Positions 53,357 through 61,809 of a stretch of DNA of 64,000 nt are shown here, in pieces. Position 1 is the stretch's first letter. Each line of letters starts with the position of its first letter. The notes beneath the pieces are model-generated. The model was not told the DNA's origin, did not search any database, and worked only from the letters and a program-made list of their open reading frames with translations. The DNA is from Bradyrhizobium sp. NDS-1 (GTDB lineage: Bacteria > Pseudomonadota > Alphaproteobacteria > Rhizobiales > Xanthobacteraceae): assembly GCF_032918005.1 (NCBI RefSeq), contig NZ_CP136628.1, positions 7,115,501-7,179,500 of the forward strand, written 5' to 3'. A program made the translations under genes and the position numbers.

Positions 53357-53725
53357 TCACTCCAGTTTTTCCCGTCGGCTCTGCAGCCGCCTCGCCAATC
53401 TCGCTTGGCCAGACTCCTCGCCTGAGTACCCCACTCCTGGGGATGCGAATATTCGTCTCGCCTTTCGCGAACTTTCAGCTCCGGGCGCGTTGGCCTGAAT
53501 GCGACACAGACGTCGCATATCCTCGATATCGGAGAGCGTCGTGTAGTGCTTTCCGGCGATCACCTCATAGGCGAGCCGCCCACGTGAAATCTCGCGGCGC
53601 AGCCCCGCCAAGGTCATGGAGCCGTCGGGGAAGGCAATTCTCGCTGCGACCGCTAGCCTTAACGGCGTCGTCGGCGTCAAGGACTCCTGAGGTAATTCGT
53701 TCTTTCTGTTGGACTGGTCGCACAT
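53357..53725 (-). CDS. Excisionase/HTH-type small DNA-binding protein (Xis-like)
   Basis: 122 residues. TPLRLAVAARIAFPDGSMTL then AGLRREISRGRLAYEVIAGK and HYTTLSDIEDMRRLC is an AlpA/Xis-like winged HTH arrangement, found in rhizobial islands next to integrases. It would help the integrase excise the element or act as a regulator. Divergent from the tape-measure gene's end, with a palindrome upstream. Confidence 0.68.
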   Translation of the reverse strand: MCDQSNRKNELPQESLTPTTPLRLAVAARIAFPDGSMTLAGLRREISRGRLAYEVIAGKHYTTLSDIEDMRRLCRIQANAPGAESSRKARRIFASPGVGYSGEESGQARLARRLQSRREKLE

Positions 53726-53783
53726 TTCTCGGCCTGTATTGCTTGATCGGACGAGAACTTACCATGCGACTGGGCGTTCAGGA

Positions 53784-53801
53784 ATTTGCATTCATGCAAA
53801 T
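53784..53801. promoter_or_regulatory. Perfect 8-2-8 palindrome upstream of the Xis-like gene
   Basis: ATTTGCATTCATGCAAAT (53784-53801) reads as a perfect inverted repeat with a two-base centre. It lies 60 bases upstream of the Xis-like start at 53725 and beside the hairpin at 53814-53837. Position suggests an operator. Confidence 0.6.
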
Positions 53802-53813
53802 CCGAAATATTTT

Positions 53814-53837
53814 GGACGGCGATTGTGCTCGCCGTCC
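53814..53837. terminator. Hairpin downstream of the tape-measure gene
   Basis: GGACGGCGA (53814-53822) pairs with TCGCCGTCC (53829-53837) around a six-base loop. It lies five bases after the tape-measure stop codon at 53843, as expected for its terminator. No strong U-tract is on the minus strand, so an RNA-stability or weak-terminator role is also possible. Confidence 0.6.
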
Positions 53838-53842
53838 ACTTT

Positions 53843-56800
53843 TCAGGTGTACTCCGATGTCGTGTCGTGCGTACGCCAGTTCATCGACTCGTCGATGCGG
53901 CGCTGTACCAGCGTGGCCAGCGCTTCCGGATCGTGGCTGGTACCATTGATGTTGATGCTCACCGGGCCGGCAGCACCGCCGACTCCGCCGCGCGGTACGC
54001 CTAGGCTCGCGTCACCACGGATCGGCGATGGGACGTTCCGGATTGTATCTGCCGGCGCTGGCACATTCTTCCACGGCTGCATCCCGTTCCACTCGAAGTG
54101 CATCGGGTCGTTGTACCTCCGGGACCAATCACCACCCCATGACAGACCGTACTTGGCCGCCATGTCGCGAACGTTCGCCGGCATGTCCGTGCGTCCGCTG
54201 CCGTCCTGAGAGTTCTTGCCCGGGTTGATGTCGATCGCGTTTCCATATGCATGCTGTGACCAGCCGCCGCCCTTGCGCTTGCCACGCATCGCGTAACCGC
54301 CGATCGACCCGATCTTGTAGCCAGAACCTTCCAGTTCATCGACGAAGCCCTTGAAGGACTCCGCCGCAGCCGCGTTGACGGTCAGCTTTTTGCCGGAGGC
54401 TAACGTGATGGTGGCCAGGTTCTGCCCCACCCCTCCGTACTGGCCATGCATGAAGTTCGCTTTGCCACGTAACCCCAACCTATCAGCCAGTCCAGGCGAG
54501 ACTCCGGACGCGATAGCCGCAGCAGAGTTGCTGGCCATTATCGTTCCGTCACCCATGTCGCTCATGAACTTTTGGACGCCAGGAAGCCAGGAGCCGTTCA
54601 GCCCCCTCGGGTCATTCTTCGCACCGAGTGGAGCGTACGAGTCCCGCATCTTGGCGAGGTCACCGCCGGCCGCATTGAAGTTCTTCGCGACCGCGATCGC
54701 CGTTCTGTCGATGCCGGAGTCGAGATCGCCGAACTGCATCAGGCCGCCCCTACCCATGAGGCCACCGGGATTGTTGCCCCGCATGTGCTGTCCGCGACCT
54801 GTCTCCTGCGCCATGACTGACGCAAGCAGTGCGGGGCTCACCCCGGCTCTTCGGGCAGAGGCAACGATCTGGTCGTACTTTCCGGCCAGCGGCGTCCAGG
54901 CAAAAGTCTTCTCGAACTCGCTCCTGTTGAGCGAGCTGGGAATTCCCCCCGGACCGACTCCGCCGAACGACGGGATCTTGTCACGTTGGATGATGTTTCC
55001 GAGGTTGGCGTCGGGCGAGAAGAACGACCCGGGCCGACTCCTTAGCATGTCCGGGACGTTTCCAATCAGGCCTGAGCCGAGTCCGCCGCCGCTGCGTCCG
55101 AGCCCCCTCCCCGACCCACCCATAGCCGCATACTGCAACCCACCACCAAGACTGCTGTTGATGAACGCGGCGCGCTCGACCTTGCCCGTGAACTTGTTCA
55201 GCTCGCCTGACAGATCACTGGTGCGACGACGACCAGTGAAGTCGGTCGGACCCTCATAGCTGGACTTTTTGTATAGCTCCTTTCTGTGTTCGCGCTGGCG
55301 GACACGCCAATCGCTGGTAGATTCGCCGCGGCGCTTGATGTTGGCCTCGGGCAGACCGTAATTCTGGTACCGAGTCGCGAACATGCTCAGCAATGCGACC
55401 GCGGCCGGCATCCCGGCGATGAACGCGAGCGCGTTTCCAAGTCCCGTTAGTCCGAGAGTGACCGCGGCCAGAACCGAGATGAGTGGCGACAACGCCGCCA
55501 AGGCGACGGTCAGTCCGGTCAGCTGCGCGACGAGGTTGCCCATCTCCCTGGCATCAGCCGGGTTCTTGCCAGCGAGGAATCCCAGTGCTGAGAAGGTCGT
55601 CTTGAGACCGTTGGCAAAGTCGCGAAGGCCCTCCGCGAAACCCTTTCCGAACTCCCGCCACTTCGCGACGGTCCCGGCATCGAAGTTGTCGGCCATGGAT
55701 TTGACGACTTCGCCCCAGTCCTTCAGCCCGAAGCCCTCGCGGGCACCATCAACCAGGGCTGCAAAATGTTCGCGGATCGAGTCGAAGTTGAAGCTGTCCG
55801 CTAGGTTGATGACGGCGCCCGAGATTTGGTCAAACCAGGTCTCAAGACCAGCGCCAACCTTCTCCCAGACGAGACCGTGCGCCGCGCTGATGGACGCCCA
55901 CCGACCCTGCATCGATCGAATTTTCTGCAACGCGGTCTTGTCGAGGAAGCCAGGCTTGCTCTCGATATCCCGTACAACATCCCTCAGCTTGTCGCGACCA
56001 AGGACGAGAGTCAGAAGTTCGTCCATCCACTCGCGGCCACCGATCTGCTTTGCGACCTTCGTTCGCAGCCGCTCCGGCATCTTCGCGAGACCGTCGAGGA
56101 TCTGTGTGATCGCCTCCATGGGCCGTTCGCGAATGGTCTTAGCCATACCGCTGCGGCTACCAAAACCAAGGGCGTTCGCGGCAGAGTTCAAGTCGGAGGC
56201 CTGTTGGCCCCTAGCAGAATCCGCGCCAGCGATCTGCGAGGTGAGGAAGCTGGTGAACGTGCCCATCTTGTGCGGCTGCACGCCAAGCGAGATGCCGGTG
56301 GCATCGATCGCGGCCAACTGCTCTGGGGTCATCCTCGTCGTGGCGAGCGCGGACAAGCTCCGACGCATCGCCTCGATGATCTCATTTCCATCGGCGGCGG
56401 TGGCGTTGTTCGCGACCGCGACTGCATTGAGGATGCTGCCGAAGCGGCCGGTGTTCCATGGCATCTGAGTCGAGAGGCGACCGAGCAGCTTTCCGACTGC
56501 TTCGGGGTTGACGTCGAGACCTGCCTGAGCCTTCAAAGCTAGGTCCGCGAACTCACCCGCGAACTGCTTTGCAACACCCGCCTTGAGACCTCCAACCGCC
56601 GTGTCGATGACTTTGCTGCTTCCGATGCCGTACTTGATGCCGGCGCGATCGGCAAAGCTCTGGCGCAGATCCGCGACTTCTTTGGACGTGAGATCGCCGA
56701 ACATCTGGGCGCGCACTTCGGCCGCCTGGACCTCCATGCGCTTACGAAGGGCAGATGCGACACCAGCCCCCGTGATGGCCGCACCTGCTGCAATGGTGCG

Positions 56801-57229
56801 GATGTTCGGTGCCGGCAAGCGACCGACTCCACCGCCGTAGGACCGGCCCGAGCTTGCCTGACGTTCTACGGCAGCACGGCGCGCAAGCTGGCGCTGGTAC
56901 CCAACCTCGAGTCGATCAAGAGCGGCATACGTCCTCCGGGCGTCGCTCAATCGCTGTGCGTTAGCTCGATTCCAATCAGCTGCGTACTCGCGTGCGGCAG
57001 ACCGGCCGATGTTGGCCAGGCCTCTCATCTGATCTGAGACTGCTTTCGCAGATCGATTGAACCCGTCCAGAGCCGACATGCCGGCGCGTCCCATTCCGTT
57101 CAGTTGAACGTTGACCCTTTTGGCGACGCCTTCGAACTTCTGGATGTCGCTGAGGACGCGCTGGAGCACGGGGCTCAGTTCATTGATCGCGGTAAGGCGT
57201 GCCCGGATATCGAGATTGTTGTCTGACAT
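53843..57229 (-). CDS. Phage tail tape-measure protein with lysozyme-like and M15 peptidase domains
   Basis: 1128 residues. The N-terminal part (MSDNNLDIRARLTAINELSP to about residue 150) and the long helical, Ala/Gly-rich middle with a hydrophobic stretch LTGLTVALAALSPLISVLAA are those of tail tape-measure proteins, which set tail length. Near residues 784-895, SPALLASVMAQETGRGQ with NNPGGLMG resembles phage lysozyme-like transglycosylases. Near residue 993, HAYGNAIDINPGKN and later NDPMHFEWNG give the H-x6-D and H of M15 (VanY/L-Ala-D-Glu) peptidases. A single protein that could therefore cut both sugar and peptide bonds of peptidoglycan while DNA is ejected. Striking: no other structural phage gene is nearby. 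Confidence 0.85.
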   Translation of the reverse strand: MSDNNLDIRARLTAINELSPVLQRVLSDIQKFEGVAKRVNVQLNGMGRAGMSALDGFNRSAKAVSDQMRGLANIGRSAAREYAADWNRANAQRLSDARRTYAALDRLEVGYQRQLARRAAVERQASSGRSYGGGVGRLPAPNIRTIAAGAAITGAGVASALRKRMEVQAAEVRAQMFGDLTSKEVADLRQSFADRAGIKYGIGSSKVIDTAVGGLKAGVAKQFAGEFADLALKAQAGLDVNPEAVGKLLGRLSTQMPWNTGRFGSILNAVAVANNATAADGNEIIEAMRRSLSALATTRMTPEQLAAIDATGISLGVQPHKMGTFTSFLTSQIAGADSARGQQASDLNSAANALGFGSRSGMAKTIRERPMEAITQILDGLAKMPERLRTKVAKQIGGREWMDELLTLVLGRDKLRDVVRDIESKPGFLDKTALQKIRSMQGRWASISAAHGLVWEKVGAGLETWFDQISGAVINLADSFNFDSIREHFAALVDGAREGFGLKDWGEVVKSMADNFDAGTVAKWREFGKGFAEGLRDFANGLKTTFSALGFLAGKNPADAREMGNLVAQLTGLTVALAALSPLISVLAAVTLGLTGLGNALAFIAGMPAAVALLSMFATRYQNYGLPEANIKRRGESTSDWRVRQREHRKELYKKSSYEGPTDFTGRRRTSDLSGELNKFTGKVERAAFINSSLGGGLQYAAMGGSGRGLGRSGGGLGSGLIGNVPDMLRSRPGSFFSPDANLGNIIQRDKIPSFGGVGPGGIPSSLNRSEFEKTFAWTPLAGKYDQIVASARRAGVSPALLASVMAQETGRGQHMRGNNPGGLMGRGGLMQFGDLDSGIDRTAIAVAKNFNAAGGDLAKMRDSYAPLGAKNDPRGLNGSWLPGVQKFMSDMGDGTIMASNSAAAIASGVSPGLADRLGLRGKANFMHGQYGGVGQNLATITLASGKKLTVNAAAAESFKGFVDELEGSGYKIGSIGGYAMRGKRKGGGWSQHAYGNAIDINPGKNSQDGSGRTDMPANVRDMAAKYGLSWGGDWSRRYNDPMHFEWNGMQPWKNVPAPADTIRNVPSPIRGDASLGVPRGGVGGAAGPVSININGTSHDPEALATLVQRRIDESMNWRTHDTTSEYT

Positions 57230-57956
57230 TTTTCTTTCTTGAGAAGAGTTGATGTGATCGGGACAGCGCAGGGGGAAATCGGTCTTTTAGGAACTGCGCC
57301 GAAGAAAGGGTTTCGAACGTGCCCGCCAGATTTTTCGACCTGGTGGGGTCGTGCGGGAAGACTTGGTAATGCGGTCTTTTCCGGAATCGACAGCGGAGAA
57401 AGTCAGACGCTGCCAGGGCCATGCCGCATAAAAAATCTCGCCTTCACCTCTCCAGGCCTTCCGATCGCTAGGAAACTTCTGCGGAGCGGGCGAGGACGGT
57501 GCTGGCGTTGGTGACACTCCGAGGCAGAGCGAAGCGTAGCAAGGGCCAGTCGTGACCGCGTGCTCCGTCGTGGTCGTGCTGAAATATCCAGAGGCGAAGG
57601 GATCAGCGCTGGGCTGCCCGTCCTGGTCAGAGCGCCGGCCGGCGATAGGCAGAGAGGCGGAGGAGCATCCCTTACAGGGCAGGCCCGTGAAGTGTGGTTG
57701 TCGTGCCTCCACGCGAGCGGCGACGCGTCGGCATATGCGATGGCGGATCGAGGCTGGAGGCCTGGTACAGAGCACATCGCATGGGTGGCAATGGCGACTC
57801 GCCAGCCTCGCCATGGCACAGCCAGCACGGGAGCTGGCATGGACCACCGCGCGGCCGATGGTGCAAAGAGGCGAGAGCCAGCCTCTGCCCCTGCGAAAAT
57901 TACGGGTGGTCGTCGAATTTTCCGATTGCGATCCTCTGTCGTCGCACTGTATAAAG
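57230..57956. other. 727-base non-coding region rich in inverted repeats
   Basis: I see no convincing gene here. Several inverted repeats occur, for example ATGCGATG (57735-57742) with CATCGCAT (57775-57782), GCCAGC...GCTGGC (57821-57838), and the palindrome CGACGCGTCG (57721-57730). The block lies directly upstream of a serine recombinase and could contain its recombination sites, or encode an RNA. Neither is shown. Confidence 0.5.
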
Positions 57957-57974
57957 TCAATACGTTCGTATTGA
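57957..57974 (+). promoter_or_regulatory. Perfect operator-like palindrome before the recombinase gene
   Basis: TCAATACGTTCGTATTGA (8-2-8) lies 21 bases upstream of the ATG at 57995 and immediately after a -10-like TATAAA (57950-57955), with a possible -35 TTGCGA at about 57926. A repressor or the recombinase itself binding here would block transcription. Confidence 0.62.
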
Positions 57975-57994
57975 ACTTGTACAAGGACCTTCAG

Positions 57995-58684
57995 ATGACC
58001 GTCGCTGCCAAGAAACCTCTCGTTGGATACGTTCGCGTCAGCACGATCAAGCAAGGTCGCAGCGGCCTGGGCGAAGCGGCACAACGGGAGAGCATCCAGC
58101 GTTTCGCCGACGCTGAGGGTTTCGAGGTTGTAGCGTGGCATGCGGAAGTCGAGACCGGAAAGGGCAGCGATGCCTTGGAGCGCCGCCCTCAACTCGCAGC
58201 GGCCTTGCAGGCGGCTCGCAAGGTCAAGGCTATGGTGTGTGTCTCCAAGCTGTGCCGACTGTCACGCGACGTTGCTTTCGTATCGGGCCTGATGGCGCAA
58301 CGGGTTCCGTTCGTCGTCGCGGAATTGGGAAAGGATACGGACCCCTTCCTGTTGCACTTGTACGCCGCACTGGCGCAGAAAGAGCGCAGCCTGATATCCA
58401 CGCGGACTCGCGAGGCATTGCAGGCGAAGAAAGCTCAAAACGTGAAGCTTGGCGGACCTAAGCTGGCAGAGGCTCGCATTGCCGCCGCCGCGTTGAAAAC
58501 GGCGGAAGCAGACAAGTTCGCTGCGAACGTTCTGCCGAATATCGAGGCTGTGCGGAAGGCTGGCGCCAATACCTTGCGTGCCATTGCGGAAGCGCTCAAC
58601 AATCGTGGCATTCGCACCGCGAACGGTGGAAACTGGCACGCGACGACGGTCAAGAATGTCTTGGACCGAACCGTCACCGCTTGA
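57995..58684 (+). CDS. Serine recombinase (resolvase/invertase type)
   Basis: 229 residues from the ATG at 57995 with AAGGA at 57983-57987. [21 protein letters not shown] has the catalytic Ser in YVRVST, and [12 protein letters not shown] the paired Arg; the C-terminal [20 protein letters not shown] looks like the HTH DNA-binding part. It cuts and re-joins DNA at its own sites via a phosphoserine intermediate. Preceded by a structured non-coding region and a palindrome. It overlaps the end of the convergent gene at 58674. Confidence 0.88.
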   Translation: MTVAAKKPLVGYVRVSTIKQGRSGLGEAAQRESIQRFADAEGFEVVAWHAEVETGKGSDALERRPQLAAALQAARKVKAMVCVSKLCRLSRDVAFVSGLMAQRVPFVVAELGKDTDPFLLHLYAALAQKERSLISTRTREALQAKKAQNVKLGGPKLAEARIAAAALKTAEADKFAANVLPNIEAVRKAGANTLRAIAEALNNRGIRTANGGNWHATTVKNVLDRTVTA

Positions 58685-58946
58685 GGGTGACGCAGTAGTC
58701 GCTATTGCTGGCGAATGCCCCGGTCGGACATGATCGACCGGGAACGCGGGCGAAGGCCCGTGGTGTGTTGTAGTGGAGCGCCTCGCAACATCGTCCAGTA
58801 GAGACGTATCCGCTTGGACAGACGCGGCCAGTCTCTGCGATCTGATTGCGGTCGTTAACGGGCTGACAGTAGGGGTCAGCGAGGGTCGGAGACGCAGCGG
58901 AGAGAGCCGCGAACGCCGCGAGCATGGCTATTCGAGCATCAATCAT
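58674..58946 (-). CDS. Small secreted Cys-rich protein
   Basis: 90 residues with signal peptide ([18 protein letters not shown]) and six cysteines in [30 protein letters not shown] and DYCVTLKR. Its 3' end overlaps the last codons of the recombinase by 11 bases, on the opposite strand. Family unknown. It is 68 bases downstream of the coiled-coil gene in the same direction. Confidence 0.68.
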   Translation of the reverse strand: MIDARIAMLAAFAALSAASPTLADPYCQPVNDRNQIAETGRVCPSGYVSTGRCCEALHYNTPRAFARVPGRSCPTGAFASNSDYCVTLKR

Positions 58947-59014
58947 TTCCGCCGCGCCTCCAATAGACGGCGGCCAAGCTGGAGAACCATAACCGCCATC
59001 CGAACATGATCTAT

Positions 59015-59281
59015 TTAGGCGGCCAACGCTTCTTTTGCCACCTCGCTCTCGACCTCTTCGAGCTTTGCACGCGCGGCCTTGAGAGCAGCCGCAGTTGCCG
59101 GCACGCTGGCCTTTGCGTGTTCATGTGCCTCGGTTGCCGCAGCCACTTCCGCCTGAGCCGCTGCCAATCGCTGGCCTCGCTCACGAGCGATTAGGTGCTG
59201 AGCCCGTTGCTCGCGCGCTTCGGGTTGGATGGCCTCAATGGCATGCCTAGTTGCGGTGGCGCTCCGTAGTCGTCGTGTCAT
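59015..59281 (-). CDS. Small coiled-coil protein
   Basis: 88 residues, highly helical and charged (AREQRAQHLIARERGQRLAA, KASVPATAAALKAARAKLEE), probably a coiled coil. Its ATG begins one base after the stop of the upstream gene, indicating translational coupling. Function unknown. Confidence 0.6.
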   Translation of the reverse strand: MTRRLRSATATRHAIEAIQPEAREQRAQHLIARERGQRLAAAQAEVAAATEAHEHAKASVPATAAALKAARAKLEEVESEVAKEALAA

Positions 59282-59282
59282 G

Positions 59283-59648
59283 TCAGTTCCCTTTGCCTTC
59301 GCGGCGAGTTGCGATCTCGTCCATCATGGACTTGGTGATGCCGGTGGCACTGGCGAGGCGCGCACGCCATGCGGCATCGAGCGGTCGTTTCCGGCGAAGT
59401 TCGGACACCGTCAATGCAGCTTCCGGCTTGCCGTCGTCGATGGTGCTGAAGGCCTTAGGCATGCGAGCGCGAAGCGAGCGGGTGAAATCGGCCACCGAGA
59501 TTGCACCGAGGCCGGGAAGGTGGATCAGCCCTTGGCTAGTTAAGATAGCTCCGGCAAGATCGACACCGGCCTGCCTGATAGCGTGCTGATCGGGTTGGCA
59601 GCCCTGCCGGTTCGCTTCCGTTAGGATCAAGGATTCAAGGTCGGTCAT
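59283..59648 (-). CDS. Small protein of unknown function in a coupled operon
   Basis: 121 residues from the ATG at 59648 (MTDLESLILTEANRQGCQPD), overlapping the stop of the RHH gene (ATGA) and ending one base before the next start. VDLAGAILTSQGLIHLPGLG and EAALTVSELRRKRPLDAAWR look like ordered helical segments. No family recognised. The three genes RHH, this one and the coiled-coil gene form one translationally linked unit. Confidence 0.65.
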   Translation of the reverse strand: MTDLESLILTEANRQGCQPDQHAIRQAGVDLAGAILTSQGLIHLPGLGAISVADFTRSLRARMPKAFSTIDDGKPEAALTVSELRRKRPLDAAWRARLASATGITKSMMDEIATRREGKGN

Positions 59649-59845
59649 CAGGCAGCCTCTGCCTGACGGGCGAGATACGAGATGAGGGCGCGCCTCACCA
59701 CCGATGATCGGTTCGGACTGGAGGGATCGTCGATCGCTGCTGCGGCATCGACCTTGTCGAGCAGGATTTTGGGTAGCCGGAACGTGCCGTGCGTCATCGG
59801 CGAGCAGACCAGTTCGTCCGCCCCGAATAGGGGTTTTTTCTTCAT
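59648..59845 (-). CDS. Ribbon-helix-helix (CopG-type) DNA-binding protein A
   Basis: 65 residues from the ATG at 59845, SD GGAG at 59852-59855. TFRLPKILLDKVDAAAAIDD followed by NRSSVVRRALISYLARQAEA is the RHH fold (beta-strand then two helices). Probably an autoregulator of its operon. Its leader carries two tandem hairpins, the second ending in a T-run just before the SD. See leader entry. Confidence 0.72.
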   Translation of the reverse strand: MKKKPLFGADELVCSPMTHGTFRLPKILLDKVDAAAAIDDPSSPNRSSVVRRALISYLARQAEAA

Positions 59846-59862
59846 GAGAAACTCCAATAGAA

Positions 59863-59928
59863 AAGCCGCCTCGGCGACGCCGGGCGGCTTGCGGTGCAGG
59901 TATGACAAAGGCCCCGCGTGGGGGCCTT
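59863..59928 (-). promoter_or_regulatory. Tandem hairpin leader with terminator before RHH gene A
   Basis: On the minus strand, hairpin 1 is AAGGCCCC/GGGGCCTT (59928-59908) and hairpin 2 is AAGCCGCC/GGCGGCTT (59890-59863) followed by TTCT and then TTGGAG, so the intrinsic-terminator-like element runs into the ribosome site. No room exists for a promoter between hairpin 2 and the SD, so transcription must read through it. Confidence 0.7.
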
Positions 59929-59999
59929 GATGGTTGCCTTTGGACCGGCCCTGAGACTCGATCCGGGCTGGCGTGTGTAAAAGTGCTAGTGTGCCTGTG

Positions 60000-60029
60000 A
60001 AGGTACCACGGTGGGTGGGGTTTCGTCAA
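60000..60029 (-). promoter_or_regulatory. Candidate promoter for RHH gene A
   Basis: TTGACG (60029-60024), an 18-base spacer and TACCTT (60005-60000) resemble a sigma-70-type promoter on the minus strand. Leader from there to the ATG is about 150 bases and includes both hairpins. Confidence 0.5.
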
Positions 60030-60236
60030 GGGGTCCCTTCACACATGCGCGATTAACCGATTGAAATCGCGATCTTTTATGCCGCGCGTAAAGCTCATGG
60101 CGCCAGCCTCCCCCTTACATCTCACGCCGGAATCAATGCGCTTCCGACAATGGACCTACAAGCCGCAGGTGTGGCCGCTGATGGACCGAGGCGGGATAGG
60201 ACCGCCCGTTCCGAATAACGCATGGAAGGTCGATTA

Positions 60237-60701
60237 TCAGGCCTGATAGCAGGGGAAATTTTCACGCCGCTGGCGAGCGACGGTCAGCGCTTCAAGTGCC
60301 GCTTCGTCCATTGCCCGCGCCTTCCTGATCCGGAGGGTTGTCCTCAAGGTCTCCGCCTGCCCCGCCGTCAGCGGCCGGTGGATGCTCAACACGCCTTCCG
60401 TGTCGCCGTCCTGGGAGACGGTCGCGAATGAGAGCCGCGACTTGGCGCTGGTCCATGCCCGGGCGCTGGCGCAGGTGAGGTGTGCGTAGACCGCGCTGCC
60501 GTCGGTCGACACATGGCCGACCAGTCCGGTGATGGTCCAGTCTCCGCATGCGTCCCGCTTTAAGCTGGTCTTGGATGCGCCGATGGTCGCGGCGAACGCG
60601 GCCAGCTTGGCGCGGTCGGCTGCCTTGTCGTCGAGGTCGCTGCGGCGGCGGATGAAGGTTGCCTTAGTCGGCTTGCGGCGGGTGATGGTCGTCATGGTCA
60701 T
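60237..60701 (-). CDS. Protein of unknown function between rep and RHH gene A
   Basis: 154 residues from the ATG at 60701 or 60695 (MTTITRRKPTKATFIRRRSD). A basic N-terminus, then AKLAAFAATIGASKTSLKRD and WTITGLVGHVSTDGSAVYAH. No recognised family. Same strand as rep, with about 100 bases between. Confidence 0.62.
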   Translation of the reverse strand: MTMTTITRRKPTKATFIRRRSDLDDKAADRAKLAAFAATIGASKTSLKRDACGDWTITGLVGHVSTDGSAVYAHLTCASARAWTSAKSRLSFATVSQDGDTEGVLSIHRPLTAGQAETLRTTLRIRKARAMDEAALEALTVARQRRENFPCYQA

Positions 60702-60804
60702 ACTCGATTGCTTTCGGCCGGCGCCAAGCTCTGGCACCCGGCATGGTGGTGCTGTGGGATAGGTCGTCATCGCCGGCACCGCGAGGGGACCGGCGATGGC
60801 CCGA

Positions 60805-61737
60805 CTAGATGGCGCGGGCGAGCGAACCATTGCTGTTTGCTCCCCGGGGCGGGGTGATGTCTTCGCCTTGCATAACGGTTGCGAGACCTAGTTCGCGACG
60901 AAGGCGGCCTCTCACTTCGTACTTGGCGATGGCCTTGACGGTCAGGTTCGCTGACATGCCCGCGCGCTTCCCGAAGATTGGCCCCCCAAGCTTGGTCGTG
61001 CGCCCCAAGTTGCGGCTGGCCTCGGGGCAGTTCTTCGTGATGTACGTAAGGACGTTCTCCGGTGCACCCCGACTGTTGCGTTTCGAGTAGTAGGAACTGG
61101 CCCTGACGTCGATTTCGTTGGCGGCCTCTGACCATCCGCGCACCACTTTGTTGAACCGGCGAGTCAGATGCTGCGGCACATGCATCAGAACGTGCAGATG
61201 TTCGTCGTCTCCGGTGTTTCGCTTCGACTCTCGCGTCCAAACATAGGCGAGCGGGAACTGATGATAGCTCGCAAACTCACTGAGCTTGTTCAGATACCGT
61301 TGCCACAGCTTGACACGCTCACCCGGATTAAGCCCGTCGATGATGGCTGACGCTGGCTTGACGGAGATGAAGCGGTTCAGGGGCAGGTGGAGCGTGGCTG
61401 CATGATACCAAGCTCTCTCTGCATCGCGGTACTGGGACAATGACAGAGACCTCGTGACCTTGCGGTTACCGATCCTGTGCTTGCTGATCCAACCTGTGAA
61501 GTTGTGCTTGGACACGGTTTGGTGGGAGAAACACGGGTCGGTGCTCTCAACAATATAAGGGTCGGCGCCAACCATCTGGGACGGCTCAGAACCTACGGAT
61601 AGCGGAATTTCGCTGGGATTTTGATCGTTTCCACCATCTGCCTTGGTTGAAATTCGCTCTGAAAGTTCTGGAAAGTTTTCGGCGGAGTTTTCTGGAAAGT
61701 TTTTGCAGAAGTTGTCGCTGCGCTGATTTTGTGTCAT
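60805..61737 (-). CDS. rep: HUH-type rolling-circle replication initiator (Rep)
   Basis: 310 residues. The metal-binding HUH motif is DDEHLHVLMHVPQH (H180 and H182 with hydrophobic U) and the catalytic tyrosine is in VLTYITKNCP (Y232, then K235 three residues on). Upstream RSLSLSQYRDAERAWYHA and VKLWQRYLNKLSEF match the early region of rolling-circle Rep proteins. It nicks one strand at the origin to start replication. A small RHH gene lies just upstream, and a terminator on the opposite strand lies between. In a chromosomal island this is unusual. Confidence 0.82.
   Translation of the reverse strand: MTQNQRSDNFCKNFPENSAENFPELSERISTKADGGNDQNPSEIPLSVGSEPSQMVGADPYIVESTDPCFSHQTVSKHNFTGWISKHRIGNRKVTRSLSLSQYRDAERAWYHAATLHLPLNRFISVKPASAIIDGLNPGERVKLWQRYLNKLSEFASYHQFPLAYVWTRESKRNTGDDEHLHVLMHVPQHLTRRFNKVVRGWSEAANEIDVRASSYYSKRNSRGAPENVLTYITKNCPEASRNLGRTTKLGGPIFGKRAGMSANLTVKAIAKYEVRGRLRRELGLATVMQGEDITPPRGANSNGSLARAI
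61666..61703. repeat. Direct repeats inside the rep 5' end (iteron-like)
   Basis: TTCTGGAAAGTTTT occurs at 61666-61679 and 61690-61703, 24 bases apart, with a partial third copy TCTGAAAGTT just before 61667. They encode the repeat NFPE in Rep, so could be only peptide-driven. They could also bind Rep or RHH. Confidence 0.45.
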
Positions 61738-61770
61738 GGTTGCTACGTGATCTCGAACTAAACTTTGAAG

Positions 61771-61801
61771 CCCATGGGCGTTGCTGCGCCCGTGGGTTTT
61801 T
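61771..61801 (+). terminator. Plus-strand terminator between rep and RHH gene B (antisense-RNA terminator?)
   Basis: CCCATGGGCG (61771-61780) pairs with CGCCCGTGGG (61787-61796) with one mismatch around a six-base loop, followed by TTTTT. It is in the opposite direction to rep and RHH gene B, so it has no coding gene to end; the natural reading is a small countertranscribed RNA starting in the rep 5' region. Confidence 0.6.
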
Positions 61802-61809
61802 CGTTGGGA

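Noticed and set aside
57287..58192. 301-codon minus-strand frame opposite the recombinase
   Set aside because: It overlaps the recombinase and palindromes, has no motif and no ribosome site.
59649..60029. N-terminal extension of the 121-residue gene
   Set aside because: The ATGA overlap with the RHH gene and the RHH frame itself support the shorter start at 59648.
60061..60246. 61-codon plus-strand frame before the 154-residue gene end
   Set aside because: No ribosome site, no family, and it overlaps a region that reads as non-coding.
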